A stretch of 13,307 nt of DNA from VFMC01 sp039796935. Lineage in GTDB: Bacteria > Actinomycetota > Acidimicrobiia > Acidimicrobiales > Ilumatobacteraceae. The notes beneath the pieces were generated by a model. That model made no database searches, had not been told where the DNA came from, and saw only the letters and a program-made list of their open reading frames with translations. Positions 1 through 6,451 of the stretch are shown here, piece by piece. The first letter of the stretch is position 1. Each line of letters starts with the position of its first letter. The translations under genes were made by a program, and so were the position numbers. Location of the stretch: the NCBI GenBank assembly GCA_039796935.1, contig JBDKIV010000084.1, positions 1 through 13,307 on the forward strand, given 5' to 3'.

Positions 1-32
1 AGGCTCAGATCCGTGGTCTGACCTGCATGGTC

Positions 33-88
33 GTGGTGCCCGGGGTGGGGTTCGAACCCACACTCCCGCGCGGGAAGGGGGGCTTAGG
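33..88 (-). repeat. tRNA-Leu 3'-half remnant, copy 1 (att-like direct repeat)
   Basis: Read on the minus strand this is the 3' half of a class II tRNA. An anticodon-loop-like CCTAAGC is followed by a run of C, a variable-arm hairpin (TCCC/GGGA around GCGC, 64-75), a T-arm with perfect 5-bp stem and TTCGAAC loop (45-61), acceptor strand CCCGGGC (38-44), discriminator A and encoded CCA (34-36). No matching 5' half (expected to start GCCCGGG) lies upstream, so it is not a working tRNA gene. The long variable arm and TAA at the anticodon position suggest tRNA-Leu(UAA). It matches copy 2 (3070-3125) over 56 bp with three mismatches (at 68, 83 and 87). It lies downstream of the molybdopterin gene. 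A tRNA-derived attachment-site remnant is the likeliest reading. Confidence 0.75.
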
Positions 89-191
89 CCCTGACCGGTT
101 GTGCATTCTGGTCCGATCAGCGTGGGCCCAGTCCGCCGAGTCTGGTCGTGAATCCATCCAGTCCGCCGGCATTGCCTCCCGTCAGCGACAG

Positions 192-212
192 TCGTGAGTA
201 CCTCGTGAGTAC
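192..212. repeat. Short tandem repeat, 10 bp with 1-bp spacer
   Basis: TCGTGAGTAC occurs at 192-201 and again at 203-212, ending just before the stop codon of the molybdopterin oxidoreductase. It may be chance or a slippage duplication. No function is implied. Confidence 0.4.
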
Positions 213-213
213 G

Positions 214-2487
214 TCAGGTGACCGGTTCCAGCCTCGCCGGCACGTGCTTGTGGAACGGCGTACCCGCGATCGGGTCGCGGTGCTCTCGCACGGTCAGGTC
301 GTTCGGGGCCACTCCGGTACCGCCCACGCCCATGCCGTTCGGCAACGACACGTGACCGGCACGCATCATCGCTGACACCTCGACGGTCACCTCCGCCTGA
401 CCCGCAGCGGTGGACAACAGCGCGCGTCCACCATCGACGAGTCCGAGCGCCGCCGCGTCGGACTGCGACACTCGGAGTGCGCCATCGGCATCGCGCTTGC
501 GCCAGGCCGGGTCGCGGATGATCGTGTTGGCCGTGAAGGAACGGCGCTCACCGGCTGACAGCACGAGCGGGAATACGGGGTCGACAGCGGGGCCTCCCGG
601 TTCGAGGCCCGCGAAGGCCTCGAGCATCTGCGGGACAGCCATGTGGATGCGTCCGTCGTCGGTGCCGACGCGGCTCCAGACGGCGTCCCATTCGTCGACG
701 CTGAACGTCAGGCCGTGAGGCGACGCGAGCACTGCGTCGAACAACGCCTCTCCCAGCTCGAGCCCGTCTCCCTGGATTCCGGCAGCCCGGACGCTGTCGG
801 GGTACTTCATGGCGCAACGGTGTGCGGCGTTCCACAGCACGGCTGCAGCGGCAGCGCCGTTCGGCAGCGTCGGGCCGAGCGTGCGGTAGAGGATGATCGG
901 TGCCAGCGCTCCGAGTTCGGGATGGGCGCCCATGTACTCCAGAAACGCCGCCCCAAATGCCAGCCGGCTCAACTTCGCAGCGTCGTGGAGAGCGGCCATG
1001 TCGTCCGCGTTCAGGAAACCTGCTGCCTCGGCAATGCGGGCGTGGATCTCCGGCTCGGGCAGCGTTCCCTCCAGCGGTGGCAGGATCGGCGCGCGAAGGT
1101 GGAACACGTTCTGCGGAAACTCGAAGTTGAAGAACGTGCACTCCCACTTCTCGTACTGTGACGCCGCGGGCAGCACGTAGGAGGCCTCACGTGCGGTCTC
1201 GGTCATCGCAACGTCCACCACGACGGAGAAGTCGAGGGCACGCATGGCCTCGCGCATGCGCGCGCTATCGGCGAGCGAGTGCACCGGGTTACCGCTCTCG
1301 ACCATCATCGCCCGGTACCGGTCGGGATGGTCGGTGAGGATCTCCTCGGAGATCACGTTGCACGGGACGAGCCCTGTGATGATTGGTGCAGCGACCACCG
1401 GCGAGACGCGAGTACCGCCGCGACCGGGACCCGACGACGCTCCACCGGTGAGGCTGACCAGCGGCGTGGGCATGTACTGCGTTCCGGGCTTGCCGAAGTT
1501 GCCCGTGAGTACCCACACCAGCTTCTCCAGCCAACTGACCAACGTGGAGTGCAGACCCATCTGCGTGCCGAGGTCCTCGAACACGGCGACGCTGTCGGCG
1601 CGTGCGATTCGCCGCGCCGCCGTGCGAACCAGTTCCGGGTCCAACTCGCACACGGCGGCGAACGCGTCGACGTCGACGGACTGCAGGGCGGCGATCACCT
1701 CGGCCACACCGGTCGCGTGTTCGAGCAGCCAGTCGCGCGCGAGCAGGCCCTCCTGCACGATCACCGCGGCGAGCGCCCCGAACAGCCATGCATCGGTGCC
1801 GGGGCGGAGCGCAAGGTGTATGTCGGCGATGTCGGCCGTTTCGCTGCGCCGCGGATCGATCACGATGAGGGAGCGCGCGGGGTCGCTGGCGATCTCCTTC
1901 AGCGTGACGCGAGCACGCGGCAGTCCGTGCGACTGCCATGGGTTCTTACCGACGAACAGCGCCACCTCGCAGTGCTCGAAATCGCCGCGCATGGAGCCAC
2001 CGAACATCTTCCCGTTGACCCAGAACTCGCCCGTCTTCTCCTGGGCCAGCGCGCTGCTGCGAAAGCGGCCCCCGAAGGCCCGCTGCACCGCCGACGCGTA
2101 GCCCCCACCGAGGTGGTTGCCCTGTCCACCGCCGCCGTACATGAAGATCGTGTGCCCGCCGTGCTCATCGCGCACACGAGCCAGGCCTTCGGCCACCTCC
2201 CGCACAGCGGTGTCCCAGTCGATCGCCTCATACGTGCCGTCAGGACGGCGACGCATCGGCGACGTGAGTCGCTCGCCACCGTTCTGGTAGTGATCGAGCC
2301 GCAAGGCCTTCTCGCACGTGTAGCCCCGGGACGCCGGGTGGGACTTGTCGCCGCGGATGCGGACGAACGACTGGCCACTGGCACCACCGAGGCGCACCTC
2401 GACACCGCAGTTGCACTCGCAGAGGATGCAGGCACTGGGGACCCATTCGCCGTTCGCGTCGGGCCGGGGCTCGTCGAGTTGCGTCAT
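214..2487 (-). CDS. Molybdopterin-dependent oxidoreductase, DMSO reductase / formate dehydrogenase-like
   Basis: A 757-residue catalytic subunit of the molybdopterin (bis-MGD) superfamily. An N-terminal Fe4S4 domain shows C20-x2-C23-x3-C27 and C58 in GYTCEK; a Lys follows the last Cys by two residues, as in formate dehydrogenase and periplasmic nitrate reductase. The central molybdopterin domain spans about residues 75-500 and the C-terminal dinucleotide-binding domain about 640-750. I see no twin-arginine signal, so it is probably cytoplasmic. The stretch where Cys or Sec normally binds molybdenum (about 143-162, SALAQEKTGEFW) has neither residue, so the substrate cannot be assigned. The start is supported by GAGGG eight bases upstream. 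Divergent from the HxlR gene, with a palindrome over the start codon. No small subunit or electron partner is adjacent. Confidence 0.9.
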   Translation of the reverse strand: MTQLDEPRPDANGEWVPSACILCECNCGVEVRLGGASGQSFVRIRGDKSHPASRGYTCEKALRLDHYQNGGERLTSPMRRRPDGTYEAIDWDTAVREVAEGLARVRDEHGGHTIFMYGGGGQGNHLGGGYASAVQRAFGGRFRSSALAQEKTGEFWVNGKMFGGSMRGDFEHCEVALFVGKNPWQSHGLPRARVTLKEIASDPARSLIVIDPRRSETADIADIHLALRPGTDAWLFGALAAVIVQEGLLARDWLLEHATGVAEVIAALQSVDVDAFAAVCELDPELVRTAARRIARADSVAVFEDLGTQMGLHSTLVSWLEKLVWVLTGNFGKPGTQYMPTPLVSLTGGASSGPGRGGTRVSPVVAAPIITGLVPCNVISEEILTDHPDRYRAMMVESGNPVHSLADSARMREAMRALDFSVVVDVAMTETAREASYVLPAASQYEKWECTFFNFEFPQNVFHLRAPILPPLEGTLPEPEIHARIAEAAGFLNADDMAALHDAAKLSRLAFGAAFLEYMGAHPELGALAPIILYRTLGPTLPNGAAAAAVLWNAAHRCAMKYPDSVRAAGIQGDGLELGEALFDAVLASPHGLTFSVDEWDAVWSRVGTDDGRIHMAVPQMLEAFAGLEPGGPAVDPVFPLVLSAGERRSFTANTIIRDPAWRKRDADGALRVSQSDAAALGLVDGGRALLSTAAGQAEVTVEVSAMMRAGHVSLPNGMGVGGTGVAPNDLTVREHRDPIAGTPFHKHVPARLEPVT

Positions 2488-2492
2488 GCAAC
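2478..2492. promoter_or_regulatory. Palindromic operator candidate 1 (HxlR site)
   Basis: GTTGCGTCATGCAAC has perfect 5-bp arms around a 5-bp centre and overlaps the ATG of the molybdopterin oxidoreductase. It differs by one base from the second palindrome 37 bp away. A repressor bound here could block initiation of the minus-strand gene. Winged-helix regulators of the HxlR/MarR type typically bind such dyads beside their own gene. Confidence 0.65.
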
Positions 2493-2514
2493 GAACCCTC
2501 TCACGTCCCTCCGA

Positions 2515-2529
2515 GTTGCGTCAAGCAAC
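2515..2529. promoter_or_regulatory. Palindromic operator candidate 2 (HxlR site)
   Basis: GTTGCGTCAAGCAAC is a perfect 5-bp inverted repeat, 6 bp when the flanking A and T are counted. It repeats candidate 1 with one substitution in the centre. It abuts the TAGGAT hexamer (2530-2535), a possible -10 box for the plus-strand HxlR gene, so binding here would give autorepression. Two copies in one 55-bp divergent intergenic region make chance unlikely. Confidence 0.7.
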
Positions 2530-2543
2530 TAGGATCCGCACCG
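2530..2543 (+). promoter_or_regulatory. Possible leaderless promoter for the HxlR gene
   Basis: TAGGAT at 2530-2535 resembles an actinobacterial -10 box. It lies seven bases before the GTG start at 2543, so transcription would begin at or next to the start codon. No Shine-Dalgarno sequence is visible before the GTG, which fits a leaderless message. No convincing -35 box is seen. Confidence 0.4.
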
Positions 2544-2989
2544 TGAAGCGCCGATCCCTCGAGCACCTCGACTGCTCGATGGCACGCGCCCTCGACGTCG
2601 TCGGCGAGTGGTGGACGCTGATGATCGTGCGCGACGTCTTCCTCGGCATGCGCCGCTTCGACGTGATCTGCGACGACCTGGGTATCAGCCGCAACATCCT
2701 CACCGACCGCCTACAGACACTGATCGCACACGACGTGCTCGAGAAGCGTCCCACCGAGGACGGCCATCACGAATACCACCTCACTGCGAAGGGCATGGGG
2801 TTGTCGGACGTCGTGCTCGCCCTCTGGCGCTGGGGCGAGGAGTGGGAGTCCGGTCCCGAGGGTCCCACGTTGCGACTCGAGCATGCGTGTGGCCACGAGC
2901 CGCGCTCTCACCTGGTGTGCCGCGAGTGTGGTGACCCAGCAACGGTCGACACCACACGTATACGCCGCAACCGGCGTCGAATCGACTGA
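2543..2989 (+). CDS. HxlR-family winged-helix transcriptional regulator
   Basis: A 148-residue protein with GTG start, reading MKRRSLEHLDCSMARALDVV. It shows the HxlR pattern: N-terminal Cys, VGEWWTLMIVRD helix, RRFDVICDDLGISRNILTDRL recognition helix region (about 37-57), then the wing with EYHLTAKG and a W-rich C-terminal helix. A Cys/His-containing tail (CGH...CRECG) matches many actinobacterial homologues and may bind zinc. The GTG was chosen because KRRSLEHLDCS is the usual family start; the frame is open further upstream, but that part overlaps the divergent gene. It is divergently paired with the molybdopterin oxidoreductase, with two palindromes between them, so it probably represses that gene and itself. 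The inducer is unknown. Confidence 0.88.
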   Translation: MKRRSLEHLDCSMARALDVVGEWWTLMIVRDVFLGMRRFDVICDDLGISRNILTDRLQTLIAHDVLEKRPTEDGHHEYHLTAKGMGLSDVVLALWRWGEEWESGPEGPTLRLEHACGHEPRSHLVCRECGDPATVDTTRIRRNRRRID

Positions 2990-3069
2990 TCGCGCCAGTT
3001 GTCGACTGGCGTTGCCGGAGGTCGCCCACGATTCGAGCCAGCCATCCTCGCCAGCGACGACAGGCTCCA

Positions 3070-3125
3070 GTGGTGCCCGGGGTGGGGTTCGAACCCACAC
3101 TCCCTCGCGGGAAGGGGGGTTTAAG
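3070..3125 (-). repeat. tRNA-Leu 3'-half remnant, copy 2 (att-like direct repeat)
   Basis: The minus strand reads CTTAAAC (anticodon-loop-like, TAA), a C run, variable-arm hairpin TCCC/GGGA around TCGC (3101-3112), a perfect T-arm (3082-3098), acceptor CCCGGGC (3075-3081), A and CCA (3071-3073). The five bases before the loop (GGCGA) do not pair properly with CCCCC, and no 5' acceptor or D-arm is found, so it is a fragment. It is a 53/56 match to copy 1 and lies in the same orientation. It sits 80 bp after the HxlR stop and forms the border between the two gene blocks. A plus-strand reading frame beginning GVGFEPT here is only a translation of the tRNA end. Confidence 0.78.
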
Positions 3126-3817
3126 TCGCCCAGGAGCCGTCCGGCCAGTCCTGTGGATTCCGTTTGCCCAGCTCAGATGCGGTGCACCCGTCCGTCGAGC
3201 CCGCCTGGTGATGCCGATTTCGAGCAGTGCCGGAGAATCCCGTGCAGGATCTGTGCAGGAAGTCCCGCATCATCTGAGGCACTCGACCAACTCCTGCGTC
3301 CCTACCGGCACCTATGGGCGGCGCGCGCCGGCGGACCCCAGAGCGTGTTGCTTTCCGCTTCACTGACGAAGACGTCTGGATTCCGTTCGGTGATCCGGGG
3401 GTGAAGACCCTTCGCACCGGCTGGTTCGAGTCGACCATCGGACCGGCCATCGCACGCATCAAGGGCATCGAACGCACCCCACTCTGAGACGCACGCGTGG
3501 TGCGATCTGCGCTACCTAGTCCACCCGGCACGACCGGCCAGGTTGGAACCGAATGTCTCGATGATGCGCTGCTTCACCTCTGGAGTATCCGGCAGATGCG
3601 CACTTAGAACTAGCGTTGCCCGCAGCATCCCGAACCTGACCGACGGCGAACTGGATCACGCCTGCGTCTACACCGCATGCTGGGATCCCATCGATCCAGC
3701 GCCCGTTCGGTCGGTGCGTATGAGCGATGCGTGCCCTTCATCCGGTTTGAGTAGGTCTTGGGCCGGGCTTGCGTTGCTCGGAATCGGACGTCATGTGTCG
3801 TTCGTCGTGGAGCCGGC
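3126..3817. other. Gene-poor spacer, about 690 bp
   Basis: Between tRNA-like copy 2 and the end of the catabolic operon I find no convincing intact gene. Open frames here lack good starts, recognisable motifs and the strong third-position GC bias of the neighbours. The one exception is a short possible gene remnant at 3314-3487. A small direct repeat, GTGCAGGA, occurs at 3242-3249 and 3253-3260. The stretch looks like decayed DNA next to an integration border. Confidence 0.5.
3314..3487 (+). pseudogene. Possible 57-residue gene remnant, unrecognised
   Basis: An ATG-started frame encodes 57 residues, including the protein-like stretches VAFRFTDEDVWIPFGDPGVK and TGWFESTIGPAIARIKGIE, then stops at TGA. 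The residue mix looks more like a folded domain end than a random GC-rich frame. No Shine-Dalgarno sequence is evident, and the same frame has a stop shortly upstream of the ATG. I do not recognise the family. It could be the C-terminal end of a gene truncated when this border formed, or chance. Confidence 0.25.
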
Positions 3818-4726
3818 TCAGGGAGCGACCGTGTCGATGAAGTCGGTGACGTGCTGGCTCCATTTTGCGAGTTCGGTGTTGCGAGAGGAGACGACGAGTT
3901 CTGCTCTTGGTATCGCAGCTGCCAATGCCTCACCTGTGGAGACCGGATGGCTGTGGTCGTCGGTCCAGCAGAGAATCAGCGTCGGCATGGTCAGCCGATG
4001 GGTCAGTTGGGCTGGAGGGGGCAGATCGCTCTGGGCTGCGCCTCGCAGGATGTCAGCGCACACCGTTGCCGTTGGCGAGGTGAGTGCGTCAGCAGCTGCT
4101 GCGGCACGCGCCGGCCAACTCGGATCATCGACGAACGGTCCGGGTGGTGATGTCGCTGCGATGAATTCGGCGACAGCCAGCGCGTCGCCACGCTCGATCA
4201 GTTGGGCGGCGAGCAGATACTCGGCCGCCTGTTGCGGCCGGGTGTGCCATGCGCAGGGTGGCGTGACCAGTACGAGGCCGGCGATGCGTTCGGGCGCCTG
4301 CATCGCTGCGAGTACCGCAGTGGCAGCGCCCATCGATTCGCCGCCGGAGACGTAGCGGTCGAGACCGAGGTGGTCAGCGAGTGCGAGCTGATCGGCTGCC
4401 AGCTCGTTCCAGCCGTAGCGGGCGACATCGTCTGCGCAGGCGGATTCACCGTGGCCGATGGCGTCGTACCGGACAACGGGTCGTCGTGTCCGGAGGACGC
4501 TGAGGTCGACCGTGTGCGTGCGATCGTCGATGGCACGGGAGGACAGGAGGCCATGACTCCAGACGAGTGGCAGTCCGTCGATGCTGGCGCGGTCGCCGGC
4601 TTCGATCTCGTAGGCGAGGGTCGTGCCCCGCGCACTGCACGTCCGGTGCATTGGCCCGTCGCGATCGCGACTCAGGGAACGTGCCGTACCCGTGGCCTCC
4701 GAGGGCTCTCGTTCACTGCTGGACAT
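3818..4726 (-). CDS. Alpha/beta hydrolase (esterase/lactonase-like)
   Basis: A 302-residue alpha/beta-hydrolase-fold protein. An oxyanion-type motif WSHG lies at 56-59, DAIGHGES at 88-95 and the nucleophile elbow GGESMG at 128-133 (Ser131). A probable acid is Asp256 or Asp257 in CWTDDHSHP. The canonical C-terminal His, expected near residues 281-283 (SSRNTE), is not obvious; His292 is the nearest candidate. The chosen ATG overlaps the preceding Rieske gene by 14 bp. An internal ATG at 4651 (277 residues) begins nearer the first beta strand and is also possible. It is last in the operon. Next to a Baeyer-Villiger monooxygenase, cleaving the ester or lactone product is an attractive but inferred role. 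Confidence 0.85.
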   Translation of the reverse strand: MSSSEREPSEATGTARSLSRDRDGPMHRTCSARGTTLAYEIEAGDRASIDGLPLVWSHGLLSSRAIDDRTHTVDLSVLRTRRPVVRYDAIGHGESACADDVARYGWNELAADQLALADHLGLDRYVSGGESMGAATAVLAAMQAPERIAGLVLVTPPCAWHTRPQQAAEYLLAAQLIERGDALAVAEFIAATSPPGPFVDDPSWPARAAAAADALTSPTATVCADILRGAAQSDLPPPAQLTHRLTMPTLILCWTDDHSHPVSTGEALAAAIPRAELVVSSRNTELAKWSQHVTDFIDTVAP

Positions 4727-5843
4727 CGAGGCGGTCGGCGATCCATCGGCGGAACTGCCAGCAGAGGCCTTCGAGGGGGCTCGCATACTGCGCCACTGCG
4801 GCCCGGCTGTGGAGTCCGCGCCAGGTTCGTGCGTTCACGTCGATGTCCTCGGCGTTGATCTCCACCATCGCGTCGGCGAGGAATGCTGCTCCGCTCCGGT
4901 CGGGGTCGGCGTCCGGATCGACGAGGACGTGGATGTCGAGCACGCACTGGTCGTGGCGCTCGGGGCGAACCTCGAGCCACACGCAGGCAGAGGGCGGGTT
5001 GAAAGCCAAGATCAGTGTCGGGAAGACGGCGAGAACCACGAACCCGTCGATGCCGTCGACGATGCTGTCGTGGTCGAGGATGCCCCAGTCGTAGGTGGAG
5101 ATGTCACGAGGTCGGGATCGCTTGCCGGGGAAGGTGGCGTCGAGCGTCTCGCGGTGGGTTCCAGCGTGGTGGTACGACTCGAGCGCGTTCTCGACGCTGA
5201 CCTTCCAGTTCCACGGCGACGGATACTCGAGCGTGTGGGTTCGGACCATGCGTTCCAGCCCCCACCCGGCCACCTGGGGTTCGAGGTCTGCGAGAGCAGC
5301 TGCGAGCGGGGCGGCTTCGGGGTCGAGGTTGACGAACACGAAGCCGTGCCACTCTTCGACGTGATATCGAGGGAGACACGCTGCGGAGGGATCGAACACC
5401 TCGTGGTCACGCATGTCGGGCGCCGCGGCGAGCGAGCCGTCGAGGCGATACGTCCAGAGATGATACGGACACTGGATCGCGCGGGCGTCGCCGCGGCCGT
5501 CGAGGATGACGGCGTTGCGGTGTTGGCAAACGTTCGCGAGCGCGGCGATCGAGCGGTCGTGCTGACGCACGACCACGATCGGCTCGCCGGCGACCATCGT
5601 CGTCACGAACGCGCCGGGCGTCTCCAGATCCGACACGTGCGCCACCGGAATCCACGAACGAGCAAGCACATGTCGACATTCGAGCTCGAACACGCCGGGC
5701 TCGGTGAACATGTACGGCGGGAAGCCGGTTGCGCGTCCTTCTTGGGCTCGGAGGGAGTCGAGGTGTTCGCGGCGGATCACGCTCGTGGGGGTCGTGATCG
5801 GCGCGTCGTCGGCCGAACTCTGGTGTGGCGAGGAAGTGGACAT
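4713..5843 (-). CDS. Rieske non-heme iron oxygenase, alpha subunit
   Basis: A 376-residue ring-hydroxylating-type oxygenase. The Rieske 2Fe-2S ligands are C106-Q-H108 and C125-P-Y-H128. The catalytic domain has the mononuclear iron signature NALESYHHAGTH, giving His225 and His230, with Asp333 in AEDIDVN as likely third ligand. It is full length for a Rieske alpha subunit. The ATG at 5843 is preceded by AAAGGA at good spacing, 2 bp after the stop of the small membrane protein. The frame is open further upstream, but that part overlaps the upstream gene in another frame and is not used. The hydrolase overlaps its end by 14 bp. It needs a ferredoxin/reductase that is not encoded nearby. The substrate is unknown; hydroxylation or demethylation are both known for the family. 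Confidence 0.93.
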   Translation of the reverse strand: MSTSSPHQSSADDAPITTPTSVIRREHLDSLRAQEGRATGFPPYMFTEPGVFELECRHVLARSWIPVAHVSDLETPGAFVTTMVAGEPIVVVRQHDRSIAALANVCQHRNAVILDGRGDARAIQCPYHLWTYRLDGSLAAAPDMRDHEVFDPSAACLPRYHVEEWHGFVFVNLDPEAAPLAAALADLEPQVAGWGLERMVRTHTLEYPSPWNWKVSVENALESYHHAGTHRETLDATFPGKRSRPRDISTYDWGILDHDSIVDGIDGFVVLAVFPTLILAFNPPSACVWLEVRPERHDQCVLDIHVLVDPDADPDRSGAAFLADAMVEINAEDIDVNARTWRGLHSRAAVAQYASPLEGLCWQFRRWIADRLDVQQ

Positions 5844-5845
5844 CG

Positions 5846-6148
5846 TCAGTCCTTTCGATCTGGGGAAGGGTGAGGTGGAATGAGTTGGGGTGACAGACGG
5901 CGCATCGCTGGCAGCGGTGGCCGGCGGAGTTCGATGGCGAGCTCTCGGAGCGACACGAGACACCAGACGGATTCGAGCACCAGAAACGGCACGAACCCGA
6001 TCAGCGCTGACCCGATCGCGGCGAGCCCGGCACCGACCGCATTGCCGGTGGCATGCAGCGTGGCCGTCATCCATGGTCGTCGCCGGAGCATGTAGACGCC
6101 GAGGATCAGTGCCACGCCGACGGTGGAGATGAGCTCCTCGACGTTCAC
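5846..6148 (-). CDS. Small integral membrane protein, CBU_0592-like
   Basis: A 100-residue protein with three hydrophobic segments, at about residues 7-20 (ISTVGVALILGVYML), 27-47 (MTATLHATGNAVGAGLAAIG) and 50-68 (IGFVPFLVLESVWCLVSL), then a basic, Pro-rich tail. The pattern of an NxVGAxL-type second helix followed by a helix ending in a VW pair resembles the small CBU_0592-like membrane domain, whose function is not established. The GTG start overlaps the stop of the upstream Rieske remnant as GTGA, implying translational coupling in the original operon. The stop is 2 bp before the next Rieske gene. Conserved embedding between oxygenase genes hints at a membrane or transport role in the pathway, but this is inference. 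Confidence 0.75.
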   Translation of the reverse strand: MNVEELISTVGVALILGVYMLRRRPWMTATLHATGNAVGAGLAAIGSALIGFVPFLVLESVWCLVSLRELAIELRRPPLPAMRRLSPQLIPPHPSPDRKD

Positions 6149-6417
6149 GGCCGGGCTCCGGCGTCGGCGACGTGATCGAGGACGTTCAGCTGGAAGAGTG
6201 TGATCGCCTTCTCGTAGTCGTTGGCCATCGGCCCGACCGTGAACGACGGTGAGGCCATCGCGCGCTGGACAGCTTCCGCTGCTCGAAGGTCCTCAACGAG
6301 GACCTCCGTGCTGTCGGTGGTCGTGCCCGACGAGGAGTCGACGAAGGGGAGGATCCGCCGCAGCGGCCCCCGCGCAAAGCGTTCGACGGCTTTCGTGGGA
6401 TGGCGTCCCGGTTCGTG
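6145..6417 (-). pseudogene. C-terminal remnant of IS-split Rieske oxygenase gene
   Basis: From the IS boundary an uninterrupted minus-strand frame of about 90 residues runs to a TGA at 6145 without its own plausible start. The segment STEVLVEDLRAAEAVQRAM, then SPSFTVGPMANDYEKA and a final amphipathic helix, matches the C-terminal end of Rieske alpha subunits, where the ED...VQ.GM region supplies the Asp iron ligand. The N-terminal piece on the other side of the element (7780-8733) lacks exactly this region. The stop overlaps the GTG of the next gene (GTGA), the sort of coupling expected of an intact operon gene. It is therefore the separated tail of the same gene, although the junction is not a clean in-frame join. 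Confidence 0.72.
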
Positions 6418-6427
6418 GTGTAGGAGC
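6418..6427 (+). repeat. IS256 terminal inverted repeat, left
   Basis: GTGTAGGAGC is the exact reverse complement of 7757-7766. The identity extends outward to 6414 (CGTG) on both sides, so the element end could lie a few bases further out. Confidence 0.75.
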
Positions 6428-6451
6428 TCGTGTTCTTCCCGATTGCTGTGG

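Noticed and set aside
33..130. Intact tRNA-Leu gene on the minus strand
   Set aside because: The T-arm, variable arm, acceptor strand and CCA are present, but no D-arm or 5' acceptor strand GCCCGGG is found upstream, and the anticodon stem lacks its 5' partner.
1279..2532. 417-residue plus-strand frame opposite the molybdopterin gene
   Set aside because: It is an antisense shadow of a gene with clear Fe4S4 and molybdopterin motifs. Its composition (His/Arg/Ala-rich) and lack of domains fit a GC-rich mirror frame.
3070..3366. Plus-strand protein beginning VPGVGFEPT
   Set aside because: This is the well-known spurious translation of an antisense tRNA T-arm and acceptor end. The rest of the frame has no recognisable domain.
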